Source of the DNA: CAMEON01 sp964463245
GTDB taxonomy: Bacteria > Bacillota > Clostridia > Oscillospirales > CAG-272
Length of the DNA stretch: 6,717 nucleotides
Reading direction: 5' to 3'
Assembly (NCBI GenBank): GCA_964463245.1
Contig: CAYXBU010000083.1
Coordinates: 1 to 6,717, forward strand
Part shown: piece after piece, positions 5,855-6,717 of the stretch
Layout: each line of letters opens with the position of its first letter
Position numbering within the stretch: the first letter of the stretch is position 1
The notes under the pieces: model-generated
What the model saw: only the letters and a program-made list of their open reading frames with translations
Database searches by the model: none
Told to the model about the DNA's origin: nothing
Program-made: the position numbers and the translations under genes

Positions 5855-6631
5855 TCAGCATAAAGAGCCGCCACCCTGTGCGGGTGTCTTTCCATACATA
5901 TCCTCCAGCTCATGCTGAATCTCCTCGGCGCGTGCGATCTGTCGGTTGAGGTTCCACTCGCCGATGTTGACACCATCCCGCAGGAACAGGGAGCCGCATT
6001 GGTGGAAGTAGAACTCGATCCCGCGCTCCCGTGCCTCAAGAAACAGGTCGCGCACCCACTCCCAGCGGATGGGTCTGACCTCGTTGCGCGGGGACATCTC
6101 ACCGCCGACATTGACACACTTGATCAACCCCGTGTCCAGGTACTTCCCTAAGGATATGGGGGCGATCAGGGGGGAGCAGAAGACCTCCCTGTGCTTGACG
6201 GGCGCGGTCAGAAAGGCGGCCAGACGTTTGTCCGCCATCTCCTGATTTTCGATGGATATGCTGATATGCACATGATCCCAGCCGTCGCCCCAATCGGGGG
6301 GCACGCACTGCGCGATCCGCTCGGGACGCTTGGTGGTGGTGACGAAGATGCAATCCCGGCGGCGGCGAATAAAGTCCCAGCAGCCCTCCCGCCACTCGTC
6401 GGCCTCCTCGATGAAGAAGTCAGAGGAGAAGCAGAGCTTGACCAGCGAGCCGGGCGGGCAGTCTTTGTCCTTGAGCTCGTAGGTGGTCTTTCCCTTGGTG
6501 ATGATGGTCGTGTCCCGCCCGTACCGCTTGTCCATCTTGTAGACGAAGCAGTTCTTGCACCCCGGGCTGACCTTCTTACAACCGTGCCACGGATTCCATG
6601 CCACGGCCTGGCTGATCTTATCATTTTGCAT
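5855..6631 (-). CDS. Three-Cys-motif protein of the phage Gp37/Gp68 (DUF5131) family
   Basis: With the chosen start this is a 258-residue soluble protein. The family hallmark is at the N-terminus: WNPWHGC...SPGCKNC with C18, C25 and C28 (C-X6-C-X2-C). Further conserved-looking blocks are LCFSSDFF (66-73), a strand ending VTTTKRPER (97-105), ISIENQ (125-130) and VNVGGEMSPRN (173-183). The cysteines suggest a metal or Fe-S site. The biochemical role of the family is not established; members occur in phages and chromosomes, often beside a partner called TcmP, which is not seen in this window. The start at 6631 is preferred: AGAGGT (6644-6639) stands 7 nt upstream, and the alternative ATG at 6688 lies upstream of the promoter -10 box and could not be transcribed from it. 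It is probably the first gene of an operon with the MATE exporter. Confidence 0.88.
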   Translation of the reverse strand: MQNDKISQAVAWNPWHGCKKVSPGCKNCFVYKMDKRYGRDTTIITKGKTTYELKDKDCPPGSLVKLCFSSDFFIEEADEWREGCWDFIRRRRDCIFVTTTKRPERIAQCVPPDWGDGWDHVHISISIENQEMADKRLAAFLTAPVKHREVFCSPLIAPISLGKYLDTGLIKCVNVGGEMSPRNEVRPIRWEWVRDLFLEARERGIEFYFHQCGSLFLRDGVNIGEWNLNRQIARAEEIQHELEDMYGKTPAQGGGSLC

Positions 6632-6673
6632 ATTGAAAACCTCTTTTCGCGTGTTGATTCCTTTCACTCCCCT

Positions 6674-6702
6674 ATTATAAAGCATCAAGGGGGGCTTGTC
6701 AA
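6674..6702 (-). promoter_or_regulatory. Perfect consensus housekeeping promoter of the three-Cys gene operon
   Basis: On the minus strand, TTGACA (6702-6697) and TATAAT (6679-6674) match both consensus hexamers and are 17 nt apart. Initiation is expected near 6667, about 36 nt before the ATG at 6631. It probably drives the three-Cys, MATE and phosphoesterase genes. No operator or riboswitch was recognised in the short leader. Confidence 0.92.
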
Positions 6703-6717
6703 GACGCGCCGCGCATT

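Noticed and set aside
4472..5863. Long plus-strand open frame (463 codons) opposite the MATE gene
   Set aside because: It mirrors the MATE coding region, is rich in H, Q, D and R, and lacks membrane segments or motifs. The minus-strand frame is clearly the real gene.

Overview
The window looks like the boundary between an integrated mobile element and the chromosome of a GC-rich member of the Firmicutes, probably of the Clostridia/Oscillospiraceae type. This assignment is inference. It rests on strong AGGAGG-type ribosome binding sites, a TTG start codon, textbook vegetative promoters (TTGAC[AT]-17 nt-TATAAT), an encoded CCA on the tRNA, and the gene families present. Two sampled 60-base lines of the left block (541-600, 901-960) count to about 54% G+C. 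Two sampled lines of the right block (3541-3600, 5041-5100) count to about 64%. The left block therefore appears compositionally foreign.

Left block (1-2070), the end of an integrative element. A gene-free leader (1-278) carries hairpins, an AT-rich stretch and three perfect ACGCGCGC repeats, and is a candidate replication origin and control region. Next comes a gene for a two-tyrosine HUH rolling-circle replication initiator (294-1088, TTG start). Its stop codon overlaps the start of a tyrosine recombinase/integrase gene (1085-2026) as ATGA. A compact hairpin flanked by A and T runs (2036-2070) then separates the integrase from the 3' end of a tRNA-Pro(GGG) gene on the minus strand (2070-2145). 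The layout is the classic one for an element integrated into the 3' end of a tRNA gene. The rest of the element, and its other attachment site, must lie to the left of the window. Whether it is an integrated rolling-circle plasmid, an IME/ICE or an inovirus-like prophage cannot be decided here.

Boundary (2070-2464). The tRNA has its own consensus promoter. To its right are a plus-strand terminator-like hairpin and about 200 bases in which no gene is visible.

Right block (2465-6717), chromosomal-looking, all genes on the minus strand. Read in transcription order: a consensus promoter (6674-6702); a three-Cys-motif Gp37/Gp68-type (DUF5131) protein; a MATE-family multidrug/organic cation exporter 21 nt downstream; a membrane-anchored calcineurin-like metallophosphoesterase 36 nt further on; and, after an 84-nt gap, a 248-residue protein with two apparent helix-turn-helix regions and no recognised function. 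The first three are probably one transcript and the last may be part of it. No common pathway for these four is evident from sequence alone. The most notable material is the Rep-Int cassette with its unusual leader, and the way the element and the tRNA share a terminator.
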